A DNA stretch of 64,000 nucleotides from Spirochaeta isovalerica (GTDB lineage: Bacteria > Spirochaetota > Spirochaetia > DSM-2461). The notes below the pieces were generated by a model. It searched no databases. It saw only the letters and a program-made list of their open reading frames with translations, and had not been told where the DNA came from. Location of the stretch: assembly GCF_014207565.1 (NCBI RefSeq), contig NZ_JACHGJ010000002.1:186001-250000 (forward strand). The letters run 5' to 3'. A program made the position numbers and the translations under genes. Shown piece by piece: positions 1 through 7,163 of this stretch; position 1 is the first letter of the stretch, and every line of letters starts with the position of its first letter.

Positions 1-894
1 GCCCAGTTCGACTTCCTCAACCCGGGACTTCTCAGTTCGGCGGAACAGTATAAGCGGCGATTCGCCCGGCCCATCGAGGATGAAAATGATGAAGGGGCGA
101 CGGAACTGCTCAGAAAAATCGTCTTTCCCTTTATTCTGCGCAGAAAGAAAGAAGACGTCGTCAAAGATCTTCCGGAAAAAGAGGAGATTATCCAGCATAT
201 CGAACTGGGATACGAACAGCGCAAGCTCTACAACGAGATTCGGGAATATTACCGGAATAAAGTCAGCGATTCTGTCAACGACAACGGTGTGGCGGGGTCG
301 CAGATGGTTATATTCGAAGCCCTTCTCAGGCTCCGGCAGGCGGCAAACTTTCCGAAAATGGTTTCCGAGGAATACAGCCATATCATCCCCGCCAAGTTTG
401 AAATGCTTAAGGACCTGATTAAAGAGATTCTAGAGGAGAATCACAAAATCCTCATCTTCTCCCAGTTTGTCAAATCTTTACATATCATACGTGATTATCT
501 GGATCAGGCGGGAATCACCTATTCCTATCTGGACGGACAGACCCGGGACCGGGACGGGCAGATCAAGAGCTTTCAGAATGATGAGTCGAACCGCGTTTTC
601 CTGATCAGCCTCAAAGCCGGGGGAGTGGGAATCAACCTCACATCAGCGGATTACGTCGTTCTCTTCGATCCCTGGTGGAATCCCGCTATCGAAGCCCAGG
701 CCATTGCCAGAAGCCACAGGATCGGACAGCAGAACCGTGTTATCGCCTATAAGTTCATCGCCAAGGATACGGTGGAGGACAAGATTCTGGAGATGCAGAA
801 CCGCAAGAAGATGCTTGTGGAGGATGTCGTTTCCACGGAGAGCAGTTTCTTCAAATCTCTGGGGAAAGAGGATGTGGTGAATCTGTTCAGTTAG
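1..894 (+). CDS. SNF2-family helicase, C-terminal part (5' end outside window)
   Basis: The frame is open from base 1, so the first 297 codons in the window are the end of a longer protein whose start lies upstream. It carries the second RecA-like lobe of the SNF2/Rad54 helicase superfamily. ILIFSQF (near base 450) is the start of the C-terminal helicase domain. AGGVGINLTSAD and DPWWNPA (near 610-690) are motif V and its extension, and QAIARSHRIGQ (near 695-735) is motif VI with the arginine fingers. These proteins are ATP-driven DNA translocases; bacterial members (HepA/RapA-like or stand-alone SNF2 proteins) remodel nucleic acid-protein complexes. The N-terminal lobe with Walker A and B lies outside, so the exact subfamily cannot be assigned. 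It ends in LFS before TAG. The next gene is convergent. Confidence 0.9.
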   Translation, partial: AQFDFLNPGLLSSAEQYKRRFARPIEDENDEGATELLRKIVFPFILRRKKEDVVKDLPEKEEIIQHIELGYEQRKLYNEIREYYRNKVSDSVNDNGVAGSQMVIFEALLRLRQAANFPKMVSEEYSHIIPAKFEMLKDLIKEILEENHKILIFSQFVKSLHIIRDYLDQAGITYSYLDGQTRDRDGQIKSFQNDESNRVFLISLKAGGVGINLTSADYVVLFDPWWNPAIEAQAIARSHRIGQQNRVIAYKFIAKDTVEDKILEMQNRKKMLVEDVVSTESSFFKSLGKEDVVNLFS

Positions 895-992
895 AGGGAT
901 TTCACTATCTTCAGAATCAATCCATGCCCTATGATAAAGCCCTGTTTGAGAAAATGGCCGATAATATGTGGAATAGAATCAAGCCTTAAGTG

Positions 993-1583
993 TCAGTTCT
1001 GGAGCCGGCTTAAAAGACCTAGCGAATTCAGTAAAGCTTTTTTATCATTGTCTTCCAAACCGATAGAACAGGATTTATAGATATTCAGTCCCTGTTCCCT
1101 GTATTCATCCAGAGTTCTCCGTCCTTCTTCTGTTACGCTGACCAGTTTCGATCGCCGGTCATCGGGGTTCTCCTTCTCCTCTATCCAGCCCTGTTTATTC
1201 AGACGATTGACCACTTCAACTCCCGACGACATTTCCATATTGTTGGAAAAAATCAACCGGGATTTTGTCATGTCTCCGTGTTCGTTCAGAACGAAAAGGT
1301 ACTGGAAATCCATAAAGGATGAAAAGGGCGTTTCGGTCGCAAACCGATTCTGTTCTTTTTTCAGGAGGTTGGCCATATTGACCAGATGCATTCCGATCAG
1401 AATGTCTTCCATTCCCGAACCGTCGTGTTCCTCTGCGATGTTTTCCTTTTCTCCGGAGCTCAATAACCAGCGGGAAAAATCGACGATCCAGTCAGATTTT
1501 AAAGTCTCTGCACCGGATTGCTTCAGGTAATTTTCCAGATAGGTCAGTAGTTCTTTGGCGTGTTGTAGAGTCGAATCATTCAT
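993..1583 (-). CDS. MarR-family transcriptional regulator
   Basis: A 196-residue protein with a winged-helix MarR domain in its second half. Residues around 110-150 hold a recognition helix (SSGVEVVNRLNKQGWIEE) followed by the wing DDRRSKLVSVTEEG, which is diagnostic of MarR. The first ~75 residues are an extra helical segment, so it is longer than the usual 140-150. It is divergent from an alpha/beta hydrolase and an ABC-2 exporter. Two copies of a 14-bp inverted repeat (ATGCT-ATAA-AGCAT) lie in the 109-bp intergenic region, one 13 bp before this gene's ATG and one over the predicted start of the divergent transcript. The simple reading is a repressor of itself and of the exporter operon, released by a small ligand. 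The ligand cannot be told from sequence. Confidence 0.88.
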   Translation of the reverse strand: MNDSTLQHAKELLTYLENYLKQSGAETLKSDWIVDFSRWLLSSGEKENIAEEHDGSGMEDILIGMHLVNMANLLKKEQNRFATETPFSSFMDFQYLFVLNEHGDMTKSRLIFSNNMEMSSGVEVVNRLNKQGWIEEKENPDDRRSKLVSVTEEGRRTLDEYREQGLNIYKSCSIGLEDNDKKALLNSLGLLSRLQN

Positions 1584-1596
1584 TTATCCCATAATA

Positions 1597-1674
1597 ATGC
1601 TATAAAGCATTAAAAATCAAGCTGTATAGTTGACTTTAATAAAATATCACAGTATATAAAGTGCTATAAAGCAT
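1597..1674. promoter_or_regulatory. Twin MarR-type operators
   Basis: Two near-identical inverted repeats lie 64 bp apart: ATGCTATAAAGCAT at 1597-1610 and GTGCTATAAAGCAT at 1661-1674, each followed by TAAA. The arms ATGCT/AGCAT are perfect in the first copy and carry one change in the second. One site sits next to the marR start codon; the other covers the expected transcription start of the hydrolase-exporter operon. That is the layout of an autoregulating repressor that also controls its divergent neighbour. Binding is inferred, not shown. Confidence 0.75.
1630..1658 (+). promoter_or_regulatory. Sigma-70 promoter of hydrolase/ABC-2 operon
   Basis: TTGACT at 1630-1635 and TATATA at 1653-1658 are separated by 17 bp. 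The expected start point, near 1665, falls inside the downstream operator copy at 1661-1674, so a bound repressor would block initiation. Confidence 0.7.
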
Positions 1675-1692
1675 TAAATATAAGGATTTAGT

Positions 1693-2712
1693 ATGAAAAA
1701 GAAGCTTATTAAGAGAATTTTACTCATTATCGCTATTGTGATTGCCTCACTTGCATTGCTGGCAGTCATCGTTCCTCTGTTTATTTCTCCATCACCTCTA
1801 GAGGATGTGGTCTCTGTTGAAGAGGTTCAAAGGAACGACAGCCGTTTTGTCACTATTCCCTTTGAAGGGACTGATGGCATTGAAATCCATTATAGGGAAA
1901 AGGGCGGGGCAGATAAGGATGAACCTGTTTTTGTTCTCCTTCACGGCTCCATGTACAACCTGTATTCCTGGGACAGGGTTATGGACTTTTTCGGTTCCAT
2001 GGGACGGGTCATCGCTTATGACCAGGTTCCCTACGGACTGAGTGAAAAAATGATATCCGGTGACTGGTCCGGAGCCAATCCCTATACACAGGAAGCGGCG
2101 GTAGATCAGCTAGTGGCTCTGCTCGATGAGTTTGATCTCGATCAGGTCTATCTGGTCGGTTCATCATACGGAGGTACTCTGGCAGTACGCACAGCCCTTG
2201 AGCATGAGGAGAGAGTCGCCGGTATGATACTGGTCGATGCGGCGGTGTTTGTCAGCGAAACCATGCCCGAATGGCTCCTGGAAAGTCGTCAGATGGAAAA
2301 TATCGGTCCGCTTTTCGCCAGGATGATGGGAAACAATGTTCCCTTTTATGAATCCTGCTATGCCGACCCCGCTTTTTTCAACGGAAAGCGGAAGGAAGAT
2401 ACAATGATCCTGACAAAAGTGGAGAATTGGGATGCCGCTCTCTGGCAGTACCTGAAGGCCTGGGGGGCTGAGACTTATGATTTTGAGTCCCGAATTTCTT
2501 CCATCGATGTACCCGTCCTGGTCATTTCAGGAAGCGAAGACGCCATAGTACCCGTTGAAGACAGTGTGAAACTGGATCGATTGTTACCGGAATCAAAGCT
2601 GGAGATTATCAACGGCGCCGGGCATATGCCCCATGAGGAGAGTCCGGAGAAATTTATCGATATCGTAACCCCCTGGATTGATGAAGTCATAAACAGTGAG
2701 GCCTCCCTTTGA
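1693..2712 (+). CDS. Membrane-anchored alpha/beta-hydrolase
   Basis: A 339-residue alpha/beta-hydrolase fold protein. Residues ~5-30 form one hydrophobic segment after a Lys/Arg-rich start, so the enzyme is probably tethered to, or exported across, the cytoplasmic membrane. LLHGSMYN is the oxyanion-hole HG motif. VGSSYGGT is the nucleophile elbow (Gly-X-Ser-X-Gly with Ser as nucleophile). The acid is likely in SGSEDAIVP, and the catalytic His is in GAGHMPHEE. The family includes esterases, haloalkane dehalogenases and C-C hydrolases; the substrate is unknown. It is the first gene of an operon with an ABC-2 exporter, with its stop codon overlapping the next start. Paired with a MarR repressor, a role in handling or exporting a toxic compound is plausible but inferred. 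Confidence 0.85.
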   Translation: MKKKLIKRILLIIAIVIASLALLAVIVPLFISPSPLEDVVSVEEVQRNDSRFVTIPFEGTDGIEIHYREKGGADKDEPVFVLLHGSMYNLYSWDRVMDFFGSMGRVIAYDQVPYGLSEKMISGDWSGANPYTQEAAVDQLVALLDEFDLDQVYLVGSSYGGTLAVRTALEHEERVAGMILVDAAVFVSETMPEWLLESRQMENIGPLFARMMGNNVPFYESCYADPAFFNGKRKEDTMILTKVENWDAALWQYLKAWGAETYDFESRISSIDVPVLVISGSEDAIVPVEDSVKLDRLLPESKLEIINGAGHMPHEESPEKFIDIVTPWIDEVINSEASL

Positions 2713-3656
2713 TTTCAAACACCGCTATCAGTATTGAGGGTCTGACACGCTCCTACGGAGGGGAGATGCCGGCTGTGGACTCAATCAGTCTTTCGGTACA
2801 GACCGGTTCGGTCTACGCTCTGCTGGGACCGAACGGCGCCGGGAAAACAACAACCATATCCATGCTGTCCACGCTTCTCCGGCCTACGTCCGGCACGGCG
2901 AAAGTCGCCGGTCTGGATATCGTCAGGGAGCCGGGAAAAGTCCGCCGGAAAATCGGAACGACTTTTCAGGAAATCGTTCTGGAACCGGATTTCACAGGAA
3001 GGGAGAATCTTGACTATCACGCAAGATTGTACGGAATGAAAAAAGCCGAGCGAAGCGGGAAGATCAAAGAGCTGCTCGCGTTAGTGGAACTGGAAGAGGT
3101 GGCTGACCGCCCTGTGAAAACCTATTCCGGAGGGATGAAAAGGCGCCTTGAGCTGGCCCGCGGTCTAGTCGCAGATCCTGAGATTCTTATACTCGATGAG
3201 CCGACCCAGGGGTTGGATCCACAGAACCGGACAAAGATCTGGGAGTATATAAAATCACGGCAGGAACAAAAGGGAATAACCGTTTTGCTGACAACTCATT
3301 ATATGGATGAAGCCGAAGCCGTATCGGACAGAGTGGGAATCATCGACAGGGGAAAAATCATGGCAGAGGGGACTCCCCGGGAGCTTATTGACCAGATGGG
3401 TTCCGATGGAATTCGCCTGAAGGGCACAGGGGATAAGGTAACCCTGATTCGGACTTTAAAAGATCTGCCTTTTGTAGAAACCGTGGAAGCCATAGGCGAT
3501 ATGGTCCAGATCGGCGTTGATTCAGGCAATCGCAGGCTGGCAGAGGTTGTGGAAAAGGCATTCGGCTGCGGTTACAGAATTGAAGATATCACTCTATCGA
3601 AACCAACCCTGGAAGATGTTTTTCTAAAGCACACAGGGCGGCATTTAAGAGACTGA
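2709..3656 (+). CDS. ABC-2 exporter ATP-binding protein (DrrA-like)
   Basis: A 315-residue ATPase of the drug/polyketide export type. Walker A is GPNGAGKTT, the signature is YSGGMKRRLELARGL, Walker B is ILILDEPTQGLD, and the switch His is in LLTTHYMDEAEA. The C-terminal ~85 residues match the extra domain of DrrA-like ATPases. Translation probably starts at the TTG at 2709, overlapping the hydrolase stop as TTGA, so the two genes are translationally coupled. It would energise the permease encoded 12 bp downstream. The substrate is not predictable. Confidence 0.9.
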   Translation: MISNTAISIEGLTRSYGGEMPAVDSISLSVQTGSVYALLGPNGAGKTTTISMLSTLLRPTSGTAKVAGLDIVREPGKVRRKIGTTFQEIVLEPDFTGRENLDYHARLYGMKKAERSGKIKELLALVELEEVADRPVKTYSGGMKRRLELARGLVADPEILILDEPTQGLDPQNRTKIWEYIKSRQEQKGITVLLTTHYMDEAEAVSDRVGIIDRGKIMAEGTPRELIDQMGSDGIRLKGTGDKVTLIRTLKDLPFVETVEAIGDMVQIGVDSGNRRLAEVVEKAFGCGYRIEDITLSKPTLEDVFLKHTGRHLRD

Positions 3657-3668
3657 AAAAGGATAAAT

Positions 3669-4427
3669 ATGAACGCTACATTTATTTTCTGGCAGAAATA
3701 TATGCACAAGACGCTGAAGCATCCCGAGGAAATAGCCGGAATGCTGATTCAGCCTCTTCTCTGGGTCGTTCTTTTCGGCGTGGGTATGCGCGGCATGATG
3801 AAAGGGGATAATTATATGACCTTTATGATTCCTGGAATCGTCGCCCTTACAGCAGTAGGAGCCGCCATCGCAGGAGGATCGACCTGGTTGAACGAAAGGT
3901 TAAGCGGTATCGTAAAAAAATACAGAGCCGCTCCGGTTCCCCGGGTGAGCATCCTTTCAGGGCATGTTCTGACGATCACTACAAAAGTGCTCATTCAGGC
4001 ACTTATCATTTTTCTGGTCGGCCTCATCATGGGAGCGGAATTGAACGGAAACCCCTTCGGATGGTTGGGCGGTTTGATTCTCATAGCTGCTTTCGGAATC
4101 GGTTTTTCCGGATTGGCTCTGGCCGCGGCAACTATGACTGACAGTTCCGAAGGATATCACATGCTCATTTTCCTTCTTCAAATGCCTCTGCTGTTTCTGA
4201 GCAACTCGCTGTATCCCCTTGCATCGCTTCCCCTGTGGATGCGTATCGGAGCTCTGGCCAATCCGACGACCTATGTGGTTACCGGGTTGCGGCAGACTGC
4301 ACTCGATTCCGCTCAATCGGCAGGAGCCGCTGCGATTCCTCTCTGGATCTGTTTTGCCGTAAGCGCGGGGTTTGCCCTGGCGGGGCTGGCCGCAGCGGCT
4401 AAAGCTTTTAAAAAAGAGAACAGGTAA
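3669..4427 (+). CDS. ABC-2 type transporter permease
   Basis: A 252-residue integral membrane protein with about six hydrophobic segments and the ABC-2 permease layout: cytoplasmic start, a first segment near 25-45, and the conserved gate region NSLYPLASLPLWMRIGALANPTTYVVTGLRQ near 175-205, which is typical of DrrB/YadH-like exporters. It pairs with the ATPase directly upstream. A strong intrinsic terminator follows 33 bp after the stop, closing the operon. Confidence 0.88.
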   Translation: MNATFIFWQKYMHKTLKHPEEIAGMLIQPLLWVVLFGVGMRGMMKGDNYMTFMIPGIVALTAVGAAIAGGSTWLNERLSGIVKKYRAAPVPRVSILSGHVLTITTKVLIQALIIFLVGLIMGAELNGNPFGWLGGLILIAAFGIGFSGLALAAATMTDSSEGYHMLIFLLQMPLLFLSNSLYPLASLPLWMRIGALANPTTYVVTGLRQTALDSAQSAGAAAIPLWICFAVSAGFALAGLAAAAKAFKKENR

Positions 4428-4460
4428 ATTATACGATCTATTTATAGAATGACTTCAAAT

Positions 4461-4489
4461 CGGTTTATCCTTGTGATAAACCGTTTTTT
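4461..4489 (+). terminator. Intrinsic terminator of hydrolase/ABC-2 operon
   Basis: A perfect 9-bp stem, CGGTTTATC / GATAAACCG, with a 5-nt loop, followed by six T residues. Confidence 0.88.
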
Positions 4490-4507
4490 AACATACATTT
4501 TGATTAT

Positions 4508-4900
4508 ATGATTGAGAAGATCCAGACTGTTGCGGCAGATATATTCAGGAAATACGATAAGGTCGTTGCTGTTTTTTTACTGGGAAGTGCTGCCACCAGT
4601 AAATTAAGACCGGATAGTGATATAGATATGGCTTTACTTACCGAATCAGGTAAAAAAATCTTACCATCTGATTTTTTAAGCCTTTCATCATCTTTATCTT
4701 ATGAATTCTCAAGAACTGTTGATCTGGGGATTATCTCTTCGAAAAACCTGATCTATGCCAGAGAAGCCTTGTTGAAAGGTATTCCTGTGTTTGTCAGAGA
4801 TGAAGACAAAATGAATCTGCTCAGGGCTAATCTTCTGGGGATGTACATTCAATTTAATGAAGATAGAAGGGAAATTGTGGAAGCCTATGCAAGCCGATAA
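4508..4900 (+). CDS. mntA: MntA-type nucleotidyltransferase antitoxin
   Basis: A 130-residue minimal nucleotidyltransferase. The active-site signature GS-X10-D-X-D is intact (GSAATSKLRPDSDID, residues ~26-40). In the type VII toxin-antitoxin system, MntA neutralises its partner HepT by AMPylating a tyrosine in HepT. The gene overlaps the downstream HepT-like gene by 14 bp, which supports the pairing. The antitoxin comes first here; in some described loci the toxin is first. No clear promoter was picked out in the short AT-rich gap after the upstream terminator. Confidence 0.85.
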   Translation: MIEKIQTVAADIFRKYDKVVAVFLLGSAATSKLRPDSDIDMALLTESGKKILPSDFLSLSSSLSYEFSRTVDLGIISSKNLIYAREALLKGIPVFVRDEDKMNLLRANLLGMYIQFNEDRREIVEAYASR

Positions 4901-5306
4901 TGTCATATTGAATAAATCAGCCATTATTGAACGGTCTCTTAGAAGAATGAGAGAGGAATACAACGCAAATCCCCAACTGGATAATTTTACTCATATTGAT
5001 GCATTAATCCTCAATCTGGAGAGGGCTTGTCAGGCAGCTATTGATTTGGCCCAGCATCTTGTCGCTATTAAGCATTTGGGAATGCCCCAGAATAGCGCGG
5101 AATCATTTCATCTTCTTGAAAATTCCGGAATAATATCATCAGCTTCTACTAAATCCATGATTGCCATGACAGGTTTCAGAAATATCGTAATCCATGAATA
5201 TCAGAAGTTGGATATGGGGATTTTGAAGCAGATAGTTGAAGAAGAATACAAATCGCTTATTCTTTTCTGCAAAGAAATAGGCATTGAAATTCTTGTAAAT
5301 GAATAA
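4887..5306 (+). CDS. hepT: HepT-type HEPN toxin
   Basis: A HEPN-domain protein of about 139 residues. It contains the RX4HXY motif as RNIVIHEY near the C-terminal third; HEPN RNases use Arg and His for catalysis, and the Tyr is the residue modified by MntA. I chose the ATG at 4887 because it overlaps mntA by 14 bp and gives the normal HepT N-terminus; an in-frame ATG at 4857 would add ten residues inside mntA. The protein is all-helical, and HepT family members cleave RNA (tRNA has been reported). The stop codon abuts the terminator of the convergent gene. Confidence 0.85.
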   Translation: MQADNVILNKSAIIERSLRRMREEYNANPQLDNFTHIDALILNLERACQAAIDLAQHLVAIKHLGMPQNSAESFHLLENSGIISSASTKSMIAMTGFRNIVIHEYQKLDMGILKQIVEEEYKSLILFCKEIGIEILVNE

Positions 5307-5332
5307 AAAAAGGAGCCGTTCCCGGCTCCTTT
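5302..5332 (-). terminator. Intrinsic terminator of the SatP-family gene
   Basis: A perfect 10-bp stem at 5309-5318 / 5323-5332 (AAAGGAGCCG / CGGCTCCTTT) with a 4-nt loop. The U-tract is on the minus strand, reading into the end of hepT, so it mainly stops the minus-strand transporter transcript. It may also act weakly on hepT. Confidence 0.8.
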
Positions 5333-5354
5333 CAAATCCAATCTTAAGCGTAGA

Positions 5355-5945
5355 TTACTTTCTGTAACCCAGGGGCAAAACTTCTTTGCTGTACAGCTCG
5401 TTGAGAACTTCTCCCATGGCCGTGTAGATGGCGCTGGATCCGCAGAAGATTCCCACGACACCGGCTACTCGTCCTACAAAGGCGATACCTGTGAAATCTT
5501 TTATGGCTAACAGGAAGAAAAGCAATGTCAGCGTGCCGAATACGACCTGAAGAGCTCTTGTGAGTCTCAGAGTTCCGATAAACATGAATCCTGTAAAGAT
5601 TCCCCACATAAGCAGGTAAAACCCCATGGACAGATCATCAGAAGCCGGTGCCCATCCCAATCGGGGGAGTTCGAGCAGCGCTACGAAGGACAGCCAGAAG
5701 GCTCCGTAGGAAGTGAAGGCTGTTGCGGCAAAAGTGTTACCTTTTTTCTGTTCGTGCAGGCCGGCGAAAATCTGAGCCAGTCCTCCGAAAAAGACTCCCA
5801 TGGCAAGGATCATGGAATTGAGCTCAAAAAGCCCTATGTTGTGAATATTCAGCAGTACGGTTGTCATACCGAATCCCATCAGTCCCAGAGGGGCGGGATT
5901 GGCTGTTTGATCGAGAATTCTTCTCGCTTCAGAGTTATTGGACAT
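5355..5945 (-). CDS. satP: GPR1/FUN34/YaaH-family acetate/succinate transporter
   Basis: A 196-residue membrane protein with six predicted hydrophobic helices. The family signature NPAPLGLMGFGMTT is at residues 16-29. E. coli SatP and yeast Ady2 move acetate and succinate with protons; related archaeal and bacterial members behave as anion channels. The start follows AAGGAG by about nine bases. The gene is divergent from carbamate kinase, and the short intergenic region carries the shared purine-locus 13-mer, so it may be co-regulated. A hairpin (TCCGGGT 5971-5977 / ACCCGGA 5992-5998) lies in its leader. The exact substrate is uncertain. Confidence 0.88.
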   Translation of the reverse strand: MSNNSEARRILDQTANPAPLGLMGFGMTTVLLNIHNIGLFELNSMILAMGVFFGGLAQIFAGLHEQKKGNTFAATAFTSYGAFWLSFVALLELPRLGWAPASDDLSMGFYLLMWGIFTGFMFIGTLRLTRALQVVFGTLTLLFFLLAIKDFTGIAFVGRVAGVVGIFCGSSAIYTAMGEVLNELYSKEVLPLGYRK

Positions 5946-6084
5946 TATGTCTTTCTCCTTTTTTACTTTGTCCGGGTCTTTAAGTAACTAAACCCGGATA
6001 ACTCTATACGGGGGGCAATTATAGATAAAATAATATACATGAGCAATATGGGCGAATGAACAGATCATTTTTTGTTGAAAGAAT

Positions 6085-6122
6085 TTTACAACCCGGACTG
6101 TTTCGTGGTAATATCAGACAAT
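6085..6122 (+). promoter_or_regulatory. Promoter of arcC-ygeW with purine-regulon 13-mer
   Basis: TTTACA at 6085-6090 and TAATAT at 6109-6114 are 18 bp apart, with an expected start near 6121. The motif ATTGTCTGATATT (minus strand, 6110-6122) covers the -10 box and the start point. The same 13-mer, with at most two differences between any pair, occurs at 32963, 54969 and 56494 upstream of purine genes. Its position fits repression. Confidence 0.65.
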
Positions 6123-6175
6123 CATACTTTGTTTGATCATTATAGAAAAAATCGAAAAAACAGGAGGCAGTCAAC

Positions 6176-7126
6176 ATGGATAAGAAATTGGCTGTTATAG
6201 CAATCGGGGGAAACTCCTTAATCACAGATAAAGACCATCAGACAGTAGAGGATCAGTATCAGGCCATCTGTACTACTGCAAAGCATATTGTTGATCTCAT
6301 AGAGGAAGGGTACAGCGTAGTTGTCACTCACGGAAACGGACCTCAGGTCGGTTTCATCCTCAGAAGATCGGAAATCGCTCATGAAACAGCGGGTATGCAC
6401 TCCGTTCCTCTGGTAAGTTGCGGAGCCGATACGCAGGGCGCTATCGGATACCAGATCCAGCAGGCTATGGACAATGAATTCAAGAGCCGCGGCATGGATA
6501 AAAGCGCGGTGACTATCGTAACCCAGGTGGAAGTTGATAAAGAGGATCAGGCTTTTGCCAATCCGAGCAAACCTATCGGGACTTTTTACTCTGAAGAGCA
6601 GATGGAGACCATCAGAAAAGAGCATCCTGACTGGAACATGGTTTCCGATGCCGGTAGGGGATACAGGAGAGTCGTTCCTTCTCCCAGACCGCAGAGTATC
6701 GTGGAGCGCGAAGCCATCAATACGCTCATCGATGCGGGATTCAATGTCATCGCTGTCGGCGGCGGCGGGATCCCGGTGGTCCGTGAAGAAAACGGTTTTA
6801 CGGGAATCGACGCTGTTATCGACAAGGATTTTGCAACAAGCCTTCTTGCTGCGGATCTCAAGGCGGATCTGCTGATCATCTCTACCGGTGTTCCCCAGGT
6901 GGCTCTGAACTTCAATACGCCGGAAGAGAAGAGACTGCTGAATGTCTCTCTTGACGAAATGAAAAAATACATGGACGAAGGGCATTTCGCTCCCGGAAGT
7001 ATGCTGCCCAAAGTTCAGGCCGTTGTCAGTTTCCTGGAAAAAGGCGGGAAAGAAGCCATTATCACCGATCCGGAACACATTAAAGCCGCTGTGGCCGGAG
7101 AGACTGGAACCCATATAACAATTTAA
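6176..7126 (+). CDS. arcC: Carbamate kinase
   Basis: A 316-residue amino-acid-kinase family enzyme that makes ATP from carbamoyl phosphate and ADP. It starts with the nucleotide-binding Gly-rich strand AIGGNSL. THGNGPQVG (~57-65) and AVGGGGIPVV (~203-212) are the other conserved substrate loops, and length matches the family. AGGAGG sits eight bases before the ATG. It is followed 37 bp later by a YgeW-type carbamoyltransferase, with no arginine deiminase nearby, so the carbamoyl phosphate probably comes from that partner rather than from citrulline. This is the energy-yielding end of the pathway. Confidence 0.93.
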   Translation: MDKKLAVIAIGGNSLITDKDHQTVEDQYQAICTTAKHIVDLIEEGYSVVVTHGNGPQVGFILRRSEIAHETAGMHSVPLVSCGADTQGAIGYQIQQAMDNEFKSRGMDKSAVTIVTQVEVDKEDQAFANPSKPIGTFYSEEQMETIRKEHPDWNMVSDAGRGYRRVVPSPRPQSIVEREAINTLIDAGFNVIAVGGGGIPVVREENGFTGIDAVIDKDFATSLLAADLKADLLIISTGVPQVALNFNTPEEKRLLNVSLDEMKKYMDEGHFAPGSMLPKVQAVVSFLEKGGKEAIITDPEHIKAAVAGETGTHITI

Positions 7127-7163
7127 CTACAATTGTAGAAGGATATAGAAATAGGAGATTTCA

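Noticed and set aside
924-989. Short frame of 21 codons (MPYDKALFEK...) after the SNF2 gene
   Set aside because: Too short, no ribosome site and no recognisable similarity; could be a remnant but cannot be supported.
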